Positions 17,125 through 29,110 of a DNA stretch of 64,000 nucleotides are shown here, in pieces. This DNA comes from Halioglobus maricola (GTDB lineage: Bacteria; Pseudomonadota; Gammaproteobacteria; Pseudomonadales; Halieaceae). A program made the translations under genes and the position numbers. Location: assembly GCF_009388985.1 (NCBI RefSeq), contig NZ_CP036422.1, positions 944,501 through 1,008,500 of the forward strand. Direction: 5' to 3'. Below the pieces are notes generated by a model that searched no databases, was not told the origin of the DNA, and worked only from the letters and a program-made list of their open reading frames with translations. Numbering within the stretch: position 1 is the first letter of the stretch; every line of letters starts with the position of its first letter.

Positions 17125-18254
17125 CAAATGCCCACCTGCTGGCAGATAATATTGATCGCGGCGTCTGCGACGATGAGGTACACGATGGATGTCACCACCG
17201 CTTCGGTTGCCGCTTGGCCAACGGCCGCCGAACTGCGGCCGCTGTTGATGCCGGCGCGGCAACCGGCCACCGCGATGAGGACGGCGAACACCAGGCTTTT
17301 GAATATACCCACCAGCATGTGATCGAAGCCGAGCGCGGTCTCGCCTTCGGCAATATACATGAGAGGTGTAATGCCCATGCCGCCCGCCACGATGCCGCCA
17401 CCGATCATGCCCAGCAAATTGGCGTACACAGTAAGCAGCGGCATGATGACGACAAGGGCCAGCATTCTCGGCACGATCAGGAACTCCATCGGGGAGATGC
17501 CCATCGTGGTAATTGCGTCGATCTCTTCATTGGTCTGCATGGTGCCGAGCTGCGCGGCATAAGCCGCGCCGGTGCGTCCAGCCATGACAATGGCGGTCAT
17601 CAATACACCCATCTCTCGCAGCATACCAATCACGACCAGATCGGCCACGTAGATCTCAGCGCCAAACTGCTGCAGCTGCACAGCGCCCAGGTAGGCGAGA
17701 ATCATGCCGACCAGCAGGCTGGTCAGGCTGATGATTGCGAAGGCGTCGGGGCCTGCCTGATAACAAAATTGACGAAAATCCACGAAGCGGGTGTTTGCGC
17801 GCCCTCGGACCAGGTTGAATAGCGCGAGGCTTAGTTCTCCGATAAAGGCCAGGCTCTCGTGGGTGCGCGCCCATGCCATGCGCCAGAGCCGTGCCGGATT
17901 TAACTGGTCCAGCAGCGAGGGGGCTGCATCTGGCGGGGGATTGTGCTCAGGCACGGTCGTAGCGACGCGAAGGAGGCGCTCCACGCCCTCTGGCATATTC
18001 TGGGTGGAAAACTTGAGCCCGGCCTCACAGCACTGGTTGTAGCACTGGAGCAGGAAAGCCATGAGTACCGAATCCCATTGCCCCAGGCCGGCTCCGTCGA
18101 CCACGAGTTCCTCCGCCTGGATATAGGGCAATTCGTCTCGCAGGATGTCAAAATCACGGTGCGCACGGCCCTGGGCCCAGTCTCCTGTCAGTGCCAGGGT
18201 CGCCTGTTCCGAGGTCTCTGTGATCAGTTGGAAGCCGGCGGGGTTGGAGTCCAT
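17124..18254 (-). CDS. STAS-MlaE fusion: ABC transporter permease with N-terminal STAS domain
   Basis: 376 residues. Residues 1-105 form a STAS-like domain (a LALTGDW strand, ELVVDGAGLGQWDSVL), corresponding to MlaB of the Mla system but fused in one chain. Residues from about 125 on are the MlaE permease, with AIISLTSLLVGMILAYLGAVQL, the EIDAITTMGISPMEFLIVPR coupling helix and several TM helices. It is the first gene of the MCE operon; the reading frame begins 59 nt from the DUF3806 gene. The fusion removes the need for a separate mlaB at this locus. Confidence 0.9.
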   Translation of the reverse strand: MDSNPAGFQLITETSEQATLALTGDWAQGRAHRDFDILRDELPYIQAEELVVDGAGLGQWDSVLMAFLLQCYNQCCEAGLKFSTQNMPEGVERLLRVATTVPEHNPPPDAAPSLLDQLNPARLWRMAWARTHESLAFIGELSLALFNLVRGRANTRFVDFRQFCYQAGPDAFAIISLTSLLVGMILAYLGAVQLQQFGAEIYVADLVVIGMLREMGVLMTAIVMAGRTGAAYAAQLGTMQTNEEIDAITTMGISPMEFLIVPRMLALVVIMPLLTVYANLLGMIGGGIVAGGMGITPLMYIAEGETALGFDHMLVGIFKSLVFAVLIAVAGCRAGINSGRSSAAVGQAATEAVVTSIVYLIVADAAINIICQQVGI

Positions 18255-18313
18255 GCGGTCCTTGGTGGGGAGTTTATGTGCAGTCTACTGCCAAGCAGCG
18301 TGAATACCAATCT

Positions 18314-18817
18314 CTAGTGATAGGGCAGAGGCGGCATGGCCGAACGCATTGCCGCTTCTGCGCGCGCATAAATATCTTCCACTGACTCGGTATTGCCGGC
18401 CTCGTGACGGCGGGCAATCATGGTCATGGGGAACAGATAGGCGTCTGTTTCGCGGTAGCGCAGAGCGCGGCTGCGTCCGAGTCTGTCTTCGTAGATAACC
18501 CAGTGCAAATCGAGTTCATTGGCCAGCAGGTCGCCCATAACCACGCCCATGGCCTGGAGTTCTCGGGTTTGGTCGGGCCCTACCAGTTCGTCGTCCAGTA
18601 TCCGCTGCAGCAGCTCCAGGTCATTGGGTTTCACCTGCTGGAATCGGCGTCCGTATTCACTGGCCACCAGGGTTCCGATGAGGTCGCGTTGCTGCTGCAT
18701 ATAGCCCAGGTCGAGTTTGGACATTTCACTGATTCGCAAGTCATCCTGAGAGTGGCTCAGCACAGGAAAAATGGAGAGTGCGGCGGCCAGCAGGAAGGTT
18801 TTGATTGCTCGGTGCAT
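18314..18817 (-). CDS. Exported DUF3806-domain protein
   Basis: A 167-residue protein with a signal peptide (residues 1-23, IKTFLLAAALSIFPVLSHSQ). The domain contains LQAMGVVMGDLLANELDLHW and ALRYRETDAYLFPMTMI, which resemble DUF3806 proteins. Function is unknown. ATG at 18817 gives a proper signal peptide; an in-frame TTG 24 nt upstream would only add polar residues. It lies just upstream of the MCE operon on the same strand, with 59 nt between them. Confidence 0.7.
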   Translation of the reverse strand: MHRAIKTFLLAAALSIFPVLSHSQDDLRISEMSKLDLGYMQQQRDLIGTLVASEYGRRFQQVKPNDLELLQRILDDELVGPDQTRELQAMGVVMGDLLANELDLHWVIYEDRLGRSRALRYRETDAYLFPMTMIARRHEAGNTESVEDIYARAEAAMRSAMPPLPYH

Positions 18818-18901
18818 CGAAGTGGATCCAGTCTTGGGCAAGGTCCTTCATTCTAGGCCTCAGGAGAGCTCCGGGAAAGGGGCTCTGTAGGGCCTTCGCG
18901 G

Positions 18902-18929
18902 TTGTTATTCCGGCCTCTACATGGATAAT
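18902..18929 (+). promoter_or_regulatory. Sigma70-like promoter for dapA-bamC
   Basis: TTGTTA (18902-18907), a 16-bp spacer, then GATAAT (18924-18929). Transcription from about 18936 would give a leader of roughly 54 nt before dapA. Each hexamer matches the consensus at four or five positions. Confidence 0.5.
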
Positions 18930-18989
18930 GGCCCTCTTCCCTCGGGCCGGTATATTCAAGGCCGCCCCAGACAGTATCGGAGACAGTAA

Positions 18990-19865
18990 ATGATTAGCGG
19001 TAGCATTGTTGCCCTGGTGACGCCCATGAATCTCGACGGGACCGTCGATTGGGTTGCCCTTGAGCGACTTCTGGACCTGCACATCGAGGCCGGCACGGGT
19101 GCCATTGGCGCGGTCGGCACAACGGGCGAGAGCGCCACACTGAGCGTGCCGGAGCACTGTGAAGTCATCAAACACTGTGTCGACCATGTCGCTGGCCGTA
19201 TCCCGATTATGGCGGGCACTGGTGCCAACGCCACTCGCGAGGCCATCGAGCTAACGCGCGCTGCTGCCGACGCTGGCGCTGATTGCTGTCTGCTGGTAAC
19301 ACCCTACTACAACCGACCCACGCAGCGCGGGCTGTACGCGCACTTTAAAGCGGTGGCTGAGGCGGTTGATGTTCCTCAGATTTTGTACAATGTCCCCGGG
19401 CGCACTGCGGTCGATATGCAGAACGAGGTGGTGGCGGAGCTGGCCAGCCTGCCCAATATTGTCGGCATCAAAGACGCAACCGGCGATCGTGAGCGCGGCC
19501 GCGACCTTATCGCCCGCTGCGGTGAACAGATTGCTGTTTACTCCGGTGATGACCCCACAGCAATGGATTTGATGCTGGCTGGGGGCAAAGGCAATATCTC
19601 GGTGACTGCGAATGTAGCGCCAAAATTGATGGCGGAGCTTTGTGCTCAGGCCATGGCGGGCAATCGAGACGAGGCCAGTGCGATCAACGATCGCCTGACA
19701 CCGCTGAACGACGTTCTGTTCCTCGAAGCTAACCCGATTCCGGTGAAGTGGGCTATGGCCCAGCAGGGCCTTATTGGCGAAGGTATTCGCCTGCCCCTCA
19801 CTGTTTTAGATGAGCAGTACCACGGCGATGTGAAGGCAGCGCTGGAGGCAGTGGGAGTCCAATGA
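18990..19865 (+). CDS. dapA: 4-hydroxy-tetrahydrodipicolinate synthase
   Basis: A 291-residue TIM-barrel enzyme that condenses pyruvate with aspartate semialdehyde, the first committed step of diaminopimelate/lysine synthesis. The Schiff-base Lys161 lies in GIKDATGD, Tyr133 in YNVPGRT and Thr44-Thr45 in GTTGE, at the same numbers as the E. coli enzyme. It is followed by bamC with a 4-nt overlap, the standard dapA-bamC pair of gammaproteobacteria. dapD and dapE lie about 7 kb away on the other strand. Confidence 0.97.
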   Translation: MISGSIVALVTPMNLDGTVDWVALERLLDLHIEAGTGAIGAVGTTGESATLSVPEHCEVIKHCVDHVAGRIPIMAGTGANATREAIELTRAAADAGADCCLLVTPYYNRPTQRGLYAHFKAVAEAVDVPQILYNVPGRTAVDMQNEVVAELASLPNIVGIKDATGDRERGRDLIARCGEQIAVYSGDDPTAMDLMLAGGKGNISVTANVAPKLMAELCAQAMAGNRDEASAINDRLTPLNDVLFLEANPIPVKWAMAQQGLIGEGIRLPLTVLDEQYHGDVKAALEAVGVQ

Positions 19866-20917
19866 TCAAGGCTAGCAACATATTTCGCGGTACAGCGGCG
19901 GCGTCAATAGCCATAGCACTCAGTGGCTGTGGATACCTCTTTGGCGACGGCGGGATGTTCCCGGATCGGTCGCAAGACTACAAAAATGCGGAAGAACAAC
20001 CGGTTATCTCAGTGCCCGAGGGCAAAGACACGCAGAATTTGCAGGAGATCTACCCGATCCCCGAAGTTGAGCAGGACGTGGTTCTGGCGGGAGATTTCGA
20101 GGTGCCGCGACCCACACCGCTGGTCGCGGGCAGCTCCGACCAATTGGTGCGCATCCAGCGCCTGGGCGCCGAGCAATGGGCGCTGGTAGCGGAAGCTCCC
20201 GGTGAGGTCTGGCCACAGGTGCGCAGTTTCCTCACGAGTGCAGGCATTTCGGTTGCGCGGGTAGACGCTCGGGCCGGCTTGATGGAAACAGGCTGGATGG
20301 AACTCGAGTCACAGCCGATAGCCAGTCGCTTTCGTATCCGGATTGATCAGGGCGTCCAGCGCGGTACCAGCGAGCTTCATGTATTGCAGATGATTCAGGC
20401 CGGAGATATCGAGAACTGGCCAGCGACCTCCGATAATCCAGAGCAAGAGTCCGAGATGCTCAGCGCGGTGGCGCAATATATTGCCAATGCCGCCGGTAGT
20501 GCTCAGGTCTCCATGGTGGCCAACCAGACCATCAGCGCCAGCGGCAAAATCGCCATGGCTGAGACCGCCGCAGGCGAGCCGTATATCGCACTGGAACTGC
20601 CTTATGATCGCGCCTGGGCCTCACTCGGACGCGCGATCGAAAAGTCGACCTTCGAAATTGCAGATCGTGACCGCAGCAGCGGCGATTATTTCGCAGTATT
20701 CCTGGGCCTGACGGCCGAGGAAGAGGCTGGCTGGTTTGATTGGCTGTGGGACAGTGAGGCGGAACAGCCTCATGTCGGCGAGACTTTTGTGATAAGCATG
20801 AGGCGCGAAGATGAGGAAAATATGGCGATCTTCCTGCGCCCGCAGGAGTCGAAGGTGAACCTCACTAAACGCGAGCAGCAGGCTATGTTAACCCTGATCA
20901 AGGGCAACATTAACTAG
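19862..20917 (+). CDS. bamC: BamC (NlpB/DapX), outer-membrane assembly lipoprotein
   Basis: A 351-residue lipoprotein with lipobox ALSGC (Cys23), an unstructured N-terminal stretch of the kind that in BamC wraps BamD, and two helix-grip domains (about residues 95-205 and 225-345). BamC is an accessory part of the BAM complex that inserts outer-membrane beta-barrels. Family assignment rests on the dapA context, length and domain pattern; primary sequence is poorly conserved in this family. Confidence 0.85.
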   Translation: MIKASNIFRGTAAASIAIALSGCGYLFGDGGMFPDRSQDYKNAEEQPVISVPEGKDTQNLQEIYPIPEVEQDVVLAGDFEVPRPTPLVAGSSDQLVRIQRLGAEQWALVAEAPGEVWPQVRSFLTSAGISVARVDARAGLMETGWMELESQPIASRFRIRIDQGVQRGTSELHVLQMIQAGDIENWPATSDNPEQESEMLSAVAQYIANAAGSAQVSMVANQTISASGKIAMAETAAGEPYIALELPYDRAWASLGRAIEKSTFEIADRDRSSGDYFAVFLGLTAEEEAGWFDWLWDSEAEQPHVGETFVISMRREDEENMAIFLRPQESKVNLTKREQQAMLTLIKGNIN

Positions 20918-20927
20918 AGCGCGGGCG

Positions 20928-21683
20928 ATGCGTTTCGCTTCACTGGGCTCGGGTAGCAAGGGCAATGCAACCCTGGTCCGCGCCGGCGACACGCTATTGA
21001 TGGTGGACTGTGGTTTTTCCGTGCGGGAAACCACCCGCCGGCTAGAGCGCCTGGACCTGACGCCCTCAGACCTGACCGCTATTCTGGTGACCCACGAGCA
21101 CAGTGACCACTGTGCGGGCGTGGCCCGTCTTTCGCGCAAATTCGATATTCCTGTCTATCTCTCTCACGGCACTGCTGGCAGCGGCCGCTGCGATGGCGCC
21201 TACGAATTGCGCTGCTTCAATAGCGAAGATCGGCTATCACTGGGAGAGGTGGAGGTGCAAACGGTGAGGGTGCCGCACGACGCGGCCGAACCCTGTCAGT
21301 TTCGCTTCGAGGCTGCGGGGCGGAGCCTGGGAGTATTGACAGACCTGGGGTGCATAACACCCCATGTGATCGAGGCTTATCGCGGTTGTGCGGCGCTGCT
21401 GCTGGAGTTTAATCACGATCGGGAAATGTTGCAGCAGGGCAAGTATCCGCCCCAGTTGAAACGCCGTGTCGGCGGCGACTGGGGTCATCTCAATAATCAA
21501 CAGGCGGCTGAATTACTGTCGCACCTTGATTCGGCGTCTTTGAGCCACCTGGTAGTGGCGCATATCAGTGAGCAGAACAACGCACGGGAATTGGCCGAGG
21601 CCGCCTTGGATCGGGTGCGGGCTTGCACAAACAATGTCGTCTGGGCCTGTCAGTCAGAGGGATTTGGCTGGTTGGACGTCTAG
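20928..21683 (+). CDS. Metallo-beta-lactamase-fold hydrolase (YycJ/WalJ-like)
   Basis: A 251-residue MBL-superfamily protein. The dinuclear metal motif THEHSDH supplies His56, His58, Asp60 and His61. GSGSKGNATLV at the N-terminus is the usual first strand of the YycJ/WalJ group, which are predicted nucleases or phosphodiesterases. A conserved LLEFNHD and a final HISEQN segment complete the metal site. It starts 10 nt after bamC, so probably belongs to the same operon. Substrate unknown. Confidence 0.88.
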   Translation: MRFASLGSGSKGNATLVRAGDTLLMVDCGFSVRETTRRLERLDLTPSDLTAILVTHEHSDHCAGVARLSRKFDIPVYLSHGTAGSGRCDGAYELRCFNSEDRLSLGEVEVQTVRVPHDAAEPCQFRFEAAGRSLGVLTDLGCITPHVIEAYRGCAALLLEFNHDREMLQQGKYPPQLKRRVGGDWGHLNNQQAAELLSHLDSASLSHLVVAHISEQNNARELAEAALDRVRACTNNVVWACQSEGFGWLDV

Positions 21684-22561
21684 CCGGTTTCCTGTTCCGC
21701 AGCGGCGCAGGCTTCCTCTGCGGCTCTATCGCGTTTCCAGCGACGGTTGCTCCACAGCCAGCTTTCCGGGTCTGCAGCTATCGATTTTTCAATGAGTTCG
21801 ACATAGCGATCCGTGATCTGGTGTGACTCCTTGTCGTAGGGGGGGCTAGCGACCTCGTGAAATTCTATTTCGTAGTACCCCGTCCGCCGCCGATGGCACT
21901 GGGCGAAAACCACCGGAAAGCCGGTCATCTTGGCGATGGTTTCGGCGCCAAGGTAGAAGTTGGCTTCCTGGTTCATGAATGTTGTCCAGTAGCCACGCTC
22001 GCTGCGTACCGGTGACTGGTCTGCCAGCATCACAAAAATCCTGAACTCGCGTCGGCGTCGGAGAATGTCGCGGGTGGCTTTGTCCATAGCCAGTGGCCGT
22101 GAGCCAAACTGGCTGCGAATGTCGAAGATTAGCTGGTCAACAGTTTCGTTGTGCAAGGGTTTGTACACGGGGTCTATAGGCGCTCCGAATTCTGCCAGGG
22201 CACCGTGTAACATCCATTCCCAGTTTCCCTGATGAATAGACAAAACAATGGCGGATTGAGTTTTTTCCGCGGTATGTTTCCGTAACAATTCGGGATTGAT
22301 GACTTTCACTCGTTCCCTGAAGTCCGCTTCTTGCATGCGCCTTGCTTTGAGAATCTCCAGCGCGACCTGGGCCAGGCGCTGGTAGAATCGGCGGCCGATC
22401 TGGGCGCGGGTTTTTGCATTCATCTCCGGAAATGCGCGAGTCAGGTTCTGGCTAACGACATTCCGGCGGTAACGAAACACGTGGTAGAGCAGTACGTAGA
22501 CGAGCCAGGCCGTCGCGTATAGCAGCGGGAACGGTAGGTAGGCGATGAGGCGGTATATCAT
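21680..22561 (-). CDS. LpxL/HtrB-family lipid A lauroyl acyltransferase
   Basis: A 293-residue inner-membrane acyltransferase that adds a secondary acyl chain to Kdo2-lipid IVA or a related lipid. The N-terminus has a TM helix (FPLLYATAWLVYVLLYHVF). The catalytic HX4E dyad is His110-QGNW-Glu115, followed by the ALAEFGAPIDPVYKP substrate block and LADQSP. The short tail is basic and Ala/Glu-rich. Its start overlaps the stop of an upstream LRR lipoprotein gene (ATGA), and its 3' end overlaps the convergent MBL gene by 4 nt. LpxL versus LpxM-type specificity is not resolved. Confidence 0.9.
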   Translation of the reverse strand: MIYRLIAYLPFPLLYATAWLVYVLLYHVFRYRRNVVSQNLTRAFPEMNAKTRAQIGRRFYQRLAQVALEILKARRMQEADFRERVKVINPELLRKHTAEKTQSAIVLSIHQGNWEWMLHGALAEFGAPIDPVYKPLHNETVDQLIFDIRSQFGSRPLAMDKATRDILRRRREFRIFVMLADQSPVRSERGYWTTFMNQEANFYLGAETIAKMTGFPVVFAQCHRRRTGYYEIEFHEVASPPYDKESHQITDRYVELIEKSIAADPESWLWSNRRWKRDRAAEEACAAAEQETG

Positions 22562-23055
22562 CGTCGAGGGCAGTGTCCGGGGAGTTTCAGTTCATCAAGT
22601 TGCAGCAACGCGCTGTTGCCAGGGCAGGTAAGAGACCCATTGCCCCGCAGATCGAGGCTTTGCAGGGCGGGCAACTGGTAGAGACCCCGCGGGTCAACAA
22701 TCTTGTTGTTGGCAAGTTGGAGGTCGCGCAACAGGCTGAGCTTCCCTAGCTCCGTGGGATCGCTAATACGGTTGTCTGAGAGGACGAGACGGGCGACACT
22801 GGTGAAAATACCCAGCCCTGCCACGCTCTCGACGCCGAGGTCAGAGCAGTCCAGGTCTCGCAGCTGGCTCGCCTGGGTGATTTTCAGGCGCTCGATCTCG
22901 GTGGAGACGCAATTGCGCAGGGCCTCGTCGGCGAGGGTGTATTCGCTAAACAGAGGCAGCGGTGTGTAGACCACGCGCTCGTTGACCGAGAGGTCGTAGC
23001 TGCCGCAGCCGGCGCTGACGAGCAGAGCGACGGCGGTGATAATCCGCTGGAACAC
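22558..23055 (-). CDS. Small leucine-rich-repeat lipoprotein
   Basis: A 165-residue predicted lipoprotein. A hydrophobic signal ends in the lipobox VSAGC (Cys17). The rest contains about four LRR units (DLGVESVAGLGIFTSVARL, LSDNRISDPTEL, LQLANNKIVDPRGL, LDLRGNGSLTC), similar to internalin-type repeats. The GTG start at 23055 has AGGAG 9 nt upstream; the frame is open further but without a good signal. It overlaps the LpxL-type gene by 4 nt. Function unknown; envelope binding or scaffolding is only a guess. Confidence 0.75.
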   Translation of the reverse strand: MFQRIITAVALLVSAGCGSYDLSVNERVVYTPLPLFSEYTLADEALRNCVSTEIERLKITQASQLRDLDCSDLGVESVAGLGIFTSVARLVLSDNRISDPTELGKLSLLRDLQLANNKIVDPRGLYQLPALQSLDLRGNGSLTCPGNSALLQLDELKLPGHCPRR

Positions 23056-23147
23056 GAATAGGTTCTCCTTACAATGGTGGCGGCGTTGGCCGCCTCGCAA
23101 CAGGGTTCCTATAATAGCACTTGAGCAGCGAAGAAAAGGGAGTAGAG

Positions 23148-24446
23148 ATGGACGACAAGGGCAGTATTTCCGGGACCGGGTCAGGCGGTACCGACAGCAC
23201 AGCGATCTCTATCGTCCAGCGGGGTAACCTGAAGACTCTGGAACAGACCCTGCGAAAGCAGTGGCGGCTGGGCCAGAATATCGTGCTGAGCTGGAGTGCC
23301 GACGAGCGTGGCCTGCTGGTAATTATGGTGCCGCACTATTTCCTGGGTAACTATTGTGCAGATGAAAACCAGGACAATGAGGGCTTTATCCGCGAGCTCA
23401 TTTCCGGCAGACGCCGGCGTGACCGCGACGATATGTTTGCGATCTCCAAGCGCCTTGAAGTAGCGCCTATTTTTATCAAGTTAAGTTCTCCGCTGAGTGA
23501 AGAGCCAGCAGTGCTGGACGCAGTTGAGCAAATGATTTGCCGCTATGGGGTCAGCTATGTCGACAGCCGGGCGGTTCTGCTCTTCGATATTGTTGAGTTC
23601 TCCCTATTCACCCCGTTCGAGCAGGCGAGCCAGCTCAACAGCCTCTCCTATTCGTTCAACTCGGCCTATAACAAGCTCGCCTCGATGGGTATCGATATCG
23701 AGTTTGCGCGCACGACAACGGGCGATGGTTACTATGTCTGGAACAAGCGATTGGGCCCCGAGGCCAATCGCGACCTGTTCTACTTCATGTTGCTGGTGGG
23801 CGCGGATAACGCCGTCGCAAGGGCTGCGTCTCGCGGTAACACGGTCCCGCAGATTCGCACGGCCTACCACGTGGGCGGCCACTATGAGTTGTATCAGGCT
23901 GCTGGCGTTAATCCATCGGTGTTCAGTTACATCGTGGGCGACGTCACTATCGAGCTGGCGCGAATGCTGGACATGGCCGTTTCTGAACAGATTCTGGTGG
24001 GTGAGTTCGATACCACCATTGCCGATGGCAGCCTGGGTTCGCAGCGGGTGCCCTCGCCAGCGTTTGTGAGCGCCTGTAATCGTGGCCTCGAAGCTCTGTC
24101 GGGGCTGCAGCTTTCGAGTAAGAACCTCAACAGCATTCGCTGCCAGCTCTCAGAGTATCAGGACGATGAGTCAGTGCGCAGGCCGCGGCGTTTCCTGATC
24201 ACCGACAAGCACGGCCTCTCGCGCCATGCCTACAATCTGCAAGTTGCTCTCGATCTGGAGGGCAAGCCACTTAAGCTCGGCCTCGAAGAGGGGCGGCTGA
24301 GTGACGCCATGCGTGCAGAGGCCGCTGAGCCCCCCCCATCGACTGGAGAGGCGCCGGCGGGCTCTGCGGCAACGGCTGAGGAACTGTTCGATGACCTCGC
24401 CCAACTCCTCGGCAAGCGCAGGCAGGGCAGCATTGTCGAAGATTGA
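23148..24446 (+). CDS. Divergent class III nucleotide-cyclase-like protein
   Basis: A 432-residue soluble protein. Residues 1-140 form an N-terminal region of unknown type. Residues 143-290 resemble a class III cyclase homology domain: FDIVEFS (Asp147) and TTTGDGYYVW (Asp193) supply the two metal-binding aspartates. The residue expected to select purine (Lys, three before the GD) is Thr. The expected Asn four residues before the transition-state Arg is Ile, while Arg272 is kept in ELARMLD. The C-terminal part is unassigned and ends in a low-complexity Pro/Ala/Glu stretch. The ATG at 23148 has GGGAG upstream. It may be a non-canonical or inactive cyclase. Confidence 0.7.
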   Translation: MDDKGSISGTGSGGTDSTAISIVQRGNLKTLEQTLRKQWRLGQNIVLSWSADERGLLVIMVPHYFLGNYCADENQDNEGFIRELISGRRRRDRDDMFAISKRLEVAPIFIKLSSPLSEEPAVLDAVEQMICRYGVSYVDSRAVLLFDIVEFSLFTPFEQASQLNSLSYSFNSAYNKLASMGIDIEFARTTTGDGYYVWNKRLGPEANRDLFYFMLLVGADNAVARAASRGNTVPQIRTAYHVGGHYELYQAAGVNPSVFSYIVGDVTIELARMLDMAVSEQILVGEFDTTIADGSLGSQRVPSPAFVSACNRGLEALSGLQLSSKNLNSIRCQLSEYQDDESVRRPRRFLITDKHGLSRHAYNLQVALDLEGKPLKLGLEEGRLSDAMRAEAAEPPPSTGEAPAGSAATAEELFDDLAQLLGKRRQGSIVED

Positions 24447-25221
24447 TTACGCCTGCGTCGCGCCAATAGACGACGCGTTTCTCACCAGCGCGCAAGAGAT
24501 CGCAACACGGCTCGATCTACCTCTCATTGCTGTGCCCGTTGCCCCCCGTCAATGCACCGAGACGGGTTTACTGTTGCAGTGTGGTGAAGAACTGGCGCTG
24601 CAGCTGACAGGCCCCAACGCACCTGGCCCGGTGGCGGTAGACTTTGGATCCTCTCACATGCGTCACCGCCGGCAGTCCGGACACAACGAGCTTCTGGGGC
24701 GCGCGGCTGGCGTGGGCAAGAAGCCCCGGCTTGGCGTTGTGGATGCAACCGCAGGACTGGGACGGGACAGTTTCGTGTTGGCTGACCTCGGCTGCGAAGT
24801 CCTGCTGTGTGAGCGCAACACCCTGATACAAAGCCTGCTGCAAGACGGCTTGCGCCGCGCCGGCCTGGGGGATCTATGGCTGCAGGAGGTGGCCTCGCGA
24901 ATGTCCCTCTGGTGTGGCGACAGCACGGGAGCGCCCCAGCTGGCGCAGGGCGAATGGGATGTTATTTATCTGGACCCGATGTTTCCCGCGCGCGAAAAGA
25001 GCGCGGCAGTCAAAAAGGAAATGGCGCTGTTTCAGTACCTGTTGAGCGACGATGCGCAGGATCAGGGTGCGCTGTTGGATTGGGCGCTGATGCAGGACGT
25101 GGCCAGGGTAGTTGTGAAGCGCCCACCGAAGGCAGAGCATCTGGGAGATAAAAAGCCGTCTCACAGTATCAAGGGTAAGGCTGTTCGCTACGACGTGTAC
25201 GTTCTTCGTGCGCTAGCCTGA
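24433..25221 (+). CDS. rsmJ: 16S rRNA (guanine-1516 N2)-methyltransferase RsmJ
   Basis: A 262-residue class I SAM methyltransferase that methylates G1516 in the small-subunit rRNA. The family's signature DATAGLGRDSFVLADLGC is clear, with YLDPMFP, KSAAVKKEM and VVVKRPPKA downstream, as in E. coli RsmJ. The family N-terminus (K-I-x-x-x-x) begins where the TTG at 24433 places it, overlapping the previous gene by 14 nt. An in-frame ATG at 24391 with GAGGA upstream is the alternative and would add 14 residues. Confidence 0.88.
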   Translation: MSKIDYACVAPIDDAFLTSAQEIATRLDLPLIAVPVAPRQCTETGLLLQCGEELALQLTGPNAPGPVAVDFGSSHMRHRRQSGHNELLGRAAGVGKKPRLGVVDATAGLGRDSFVLADLGCEVLLCERNTLIQSLLQDGLRRAGLGDLWLQEVASRMSLWCGDSTGAPQLAQGEWDVIYLDPMFPAREKSAAVKKEMALFQYLLSDDAQDQGALLDWALMQDVARVVVKRPPKAEHLGDKKPSHSIKGKAVRYDVYVLRALA

Positions 25222-25281
25222 CACTGGGCCCGACTGCGAGGTATGATCCCTCCGCAGCTACTTAGCTTACTGGACACATAC

Positions 25282-28199
<2,918 letters not shown>

Positions 28200-28218
28200 G
28201 TCCTGTGCTAAACCTCGT

Positions 28219-28575
28219 TCAGAGGGTATGGTGGTTGAATATCTGTTGGTAGCTGGCGTCCTTGAAGCCGCAGTGGTATTCGCCGCCAGCGTCGAGCAGT
28301 GGGCGTTTCACCAGGGTGGGCTCTTCGAGAATTGCCGCCAGTGCACTGTCGCGATCCATGTTCTCGCGCTGTTCAGGGCTCAGGCCCTTCCAGGTGGTAC
28401 TGCGCCGATTGACTACGGTTTCCCAGCCCAGGGCGTCGAGCCAGTTGGCAACGTCACTGGCGCTCACTCCGTCAACGCGAAAGTCGTGGAACCGATAGTC
28501 CACGCCTTTTGCGTCGAGCCATTTGCGGGCTTTTTTGACCGAGTCGCAATTTTTGATACCGTAGAGCGTGATCAC
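28219..28575 (-). CDS. yffB: ArsC/Spx-family protein (YffB-like)
   Basis: A 118-residue thioredoxin-fold protein. The N-terminus YGIKNCDSVKKARKWL has one redox Cys (Cys10) but no second Cys in a CxxC, as in YffB/Spx-like arsenate reductase homologues. RSTTWKGL and LVKRPLLD are the conserved core. In E. coli yffB sits immediately upstream of dapE; here it precedes dapD-dapE with a 19-nt gap, supporting orthology. Function is not established; glutathione-dependent reductase activity has been suggested for YffB. Confidence 0.85.
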   Translation of the reverse strand: MITLYGIKNCDSVKKARKWLDAKGVDYRFHDFRVDGVSASDVANWLDALGWETVVNRRSTTWKGLSPEQRENMDRDSALAAILEEPTLVKRPLLDAGGEYHCGFKDASYQQIFNHHTL

Positions 28576-28649
28576 TGGCGTTCCTGCAGGGTACTTGAAA
28601 AATTTGGGTGCGCTAGCATAGCAAAAAACATAATTAGCGAGGTGAAAAA

Positions 28650-29078
28650 ATGGCTCTACAAGACCTGTCTCTTACTCTGCCGATGCTGGGCATGCTTACC
28701 CTGACCATGTTGGTATGGGCGTATCTCCTGGTGCAGCGGCTGGGCTATGCGACCTCTCATGGCATTGACGCAGAGAATTTGAAATCGCCAGATCAGGTGG
28801 CGGCGCAAATTCCCGCGGAATCCTCTACGGCGAGCCACAATTTCAAGAACCTGCTCGAGGTTCCTGTCTTGTTCTACGTGATCTGCCTGTACCTGACCAT
28901 GGTCGGCCAGGTCGATTCGCTATATGTCAACTGTGCCTGGGCGTTTCTCGGTTTCCGTGTGCTTCACTCGCTCATTCACTGCAGCTACAACAAAGTGATG
29001 CACCGGTTTATCGTCTACCTTCTGGCCAGCTTTGCCCTCTGGGTGATGGTGGTGAGGGCACTGTTGGCCGCGCTTTAA
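28650..29078 (+). CDS. MAPEG-family membrane protein
   Basis: A 142-residue integral membrane protein with four predicted TM helices. The motif NFKNLLEVPVLFYVICL corresponds to the conserved E-P-F-type helix of MAPEG proteins (microsomal glutathione transferase/leukotriene synthase superfamily), and FRVLHSLIHCSYNKVMHRF matches the R-x-x-H...N-x-x-x-R segment. Function in bacteria is mostly unassigned. It stands alone, transcribed away from the dap genes. Confidence 0.82.
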   Translation: MALQDLSLTLPMLGMLTLTMLVWAYLLVQRLGYATSHGIDAENLKSPDQVAAQIPAESSTASHNFKNLLEVPVLFYVICLYLTMVGQVDSLYVNCAWAFLGFRVLHSLIHCSYNKVMHRFIVYLLASFALWVMVVRALLAAL

Positions 29079-29110
29079 TATCGCGCAGTTGAAGCAGCAC
29101 TCACCGCCAG

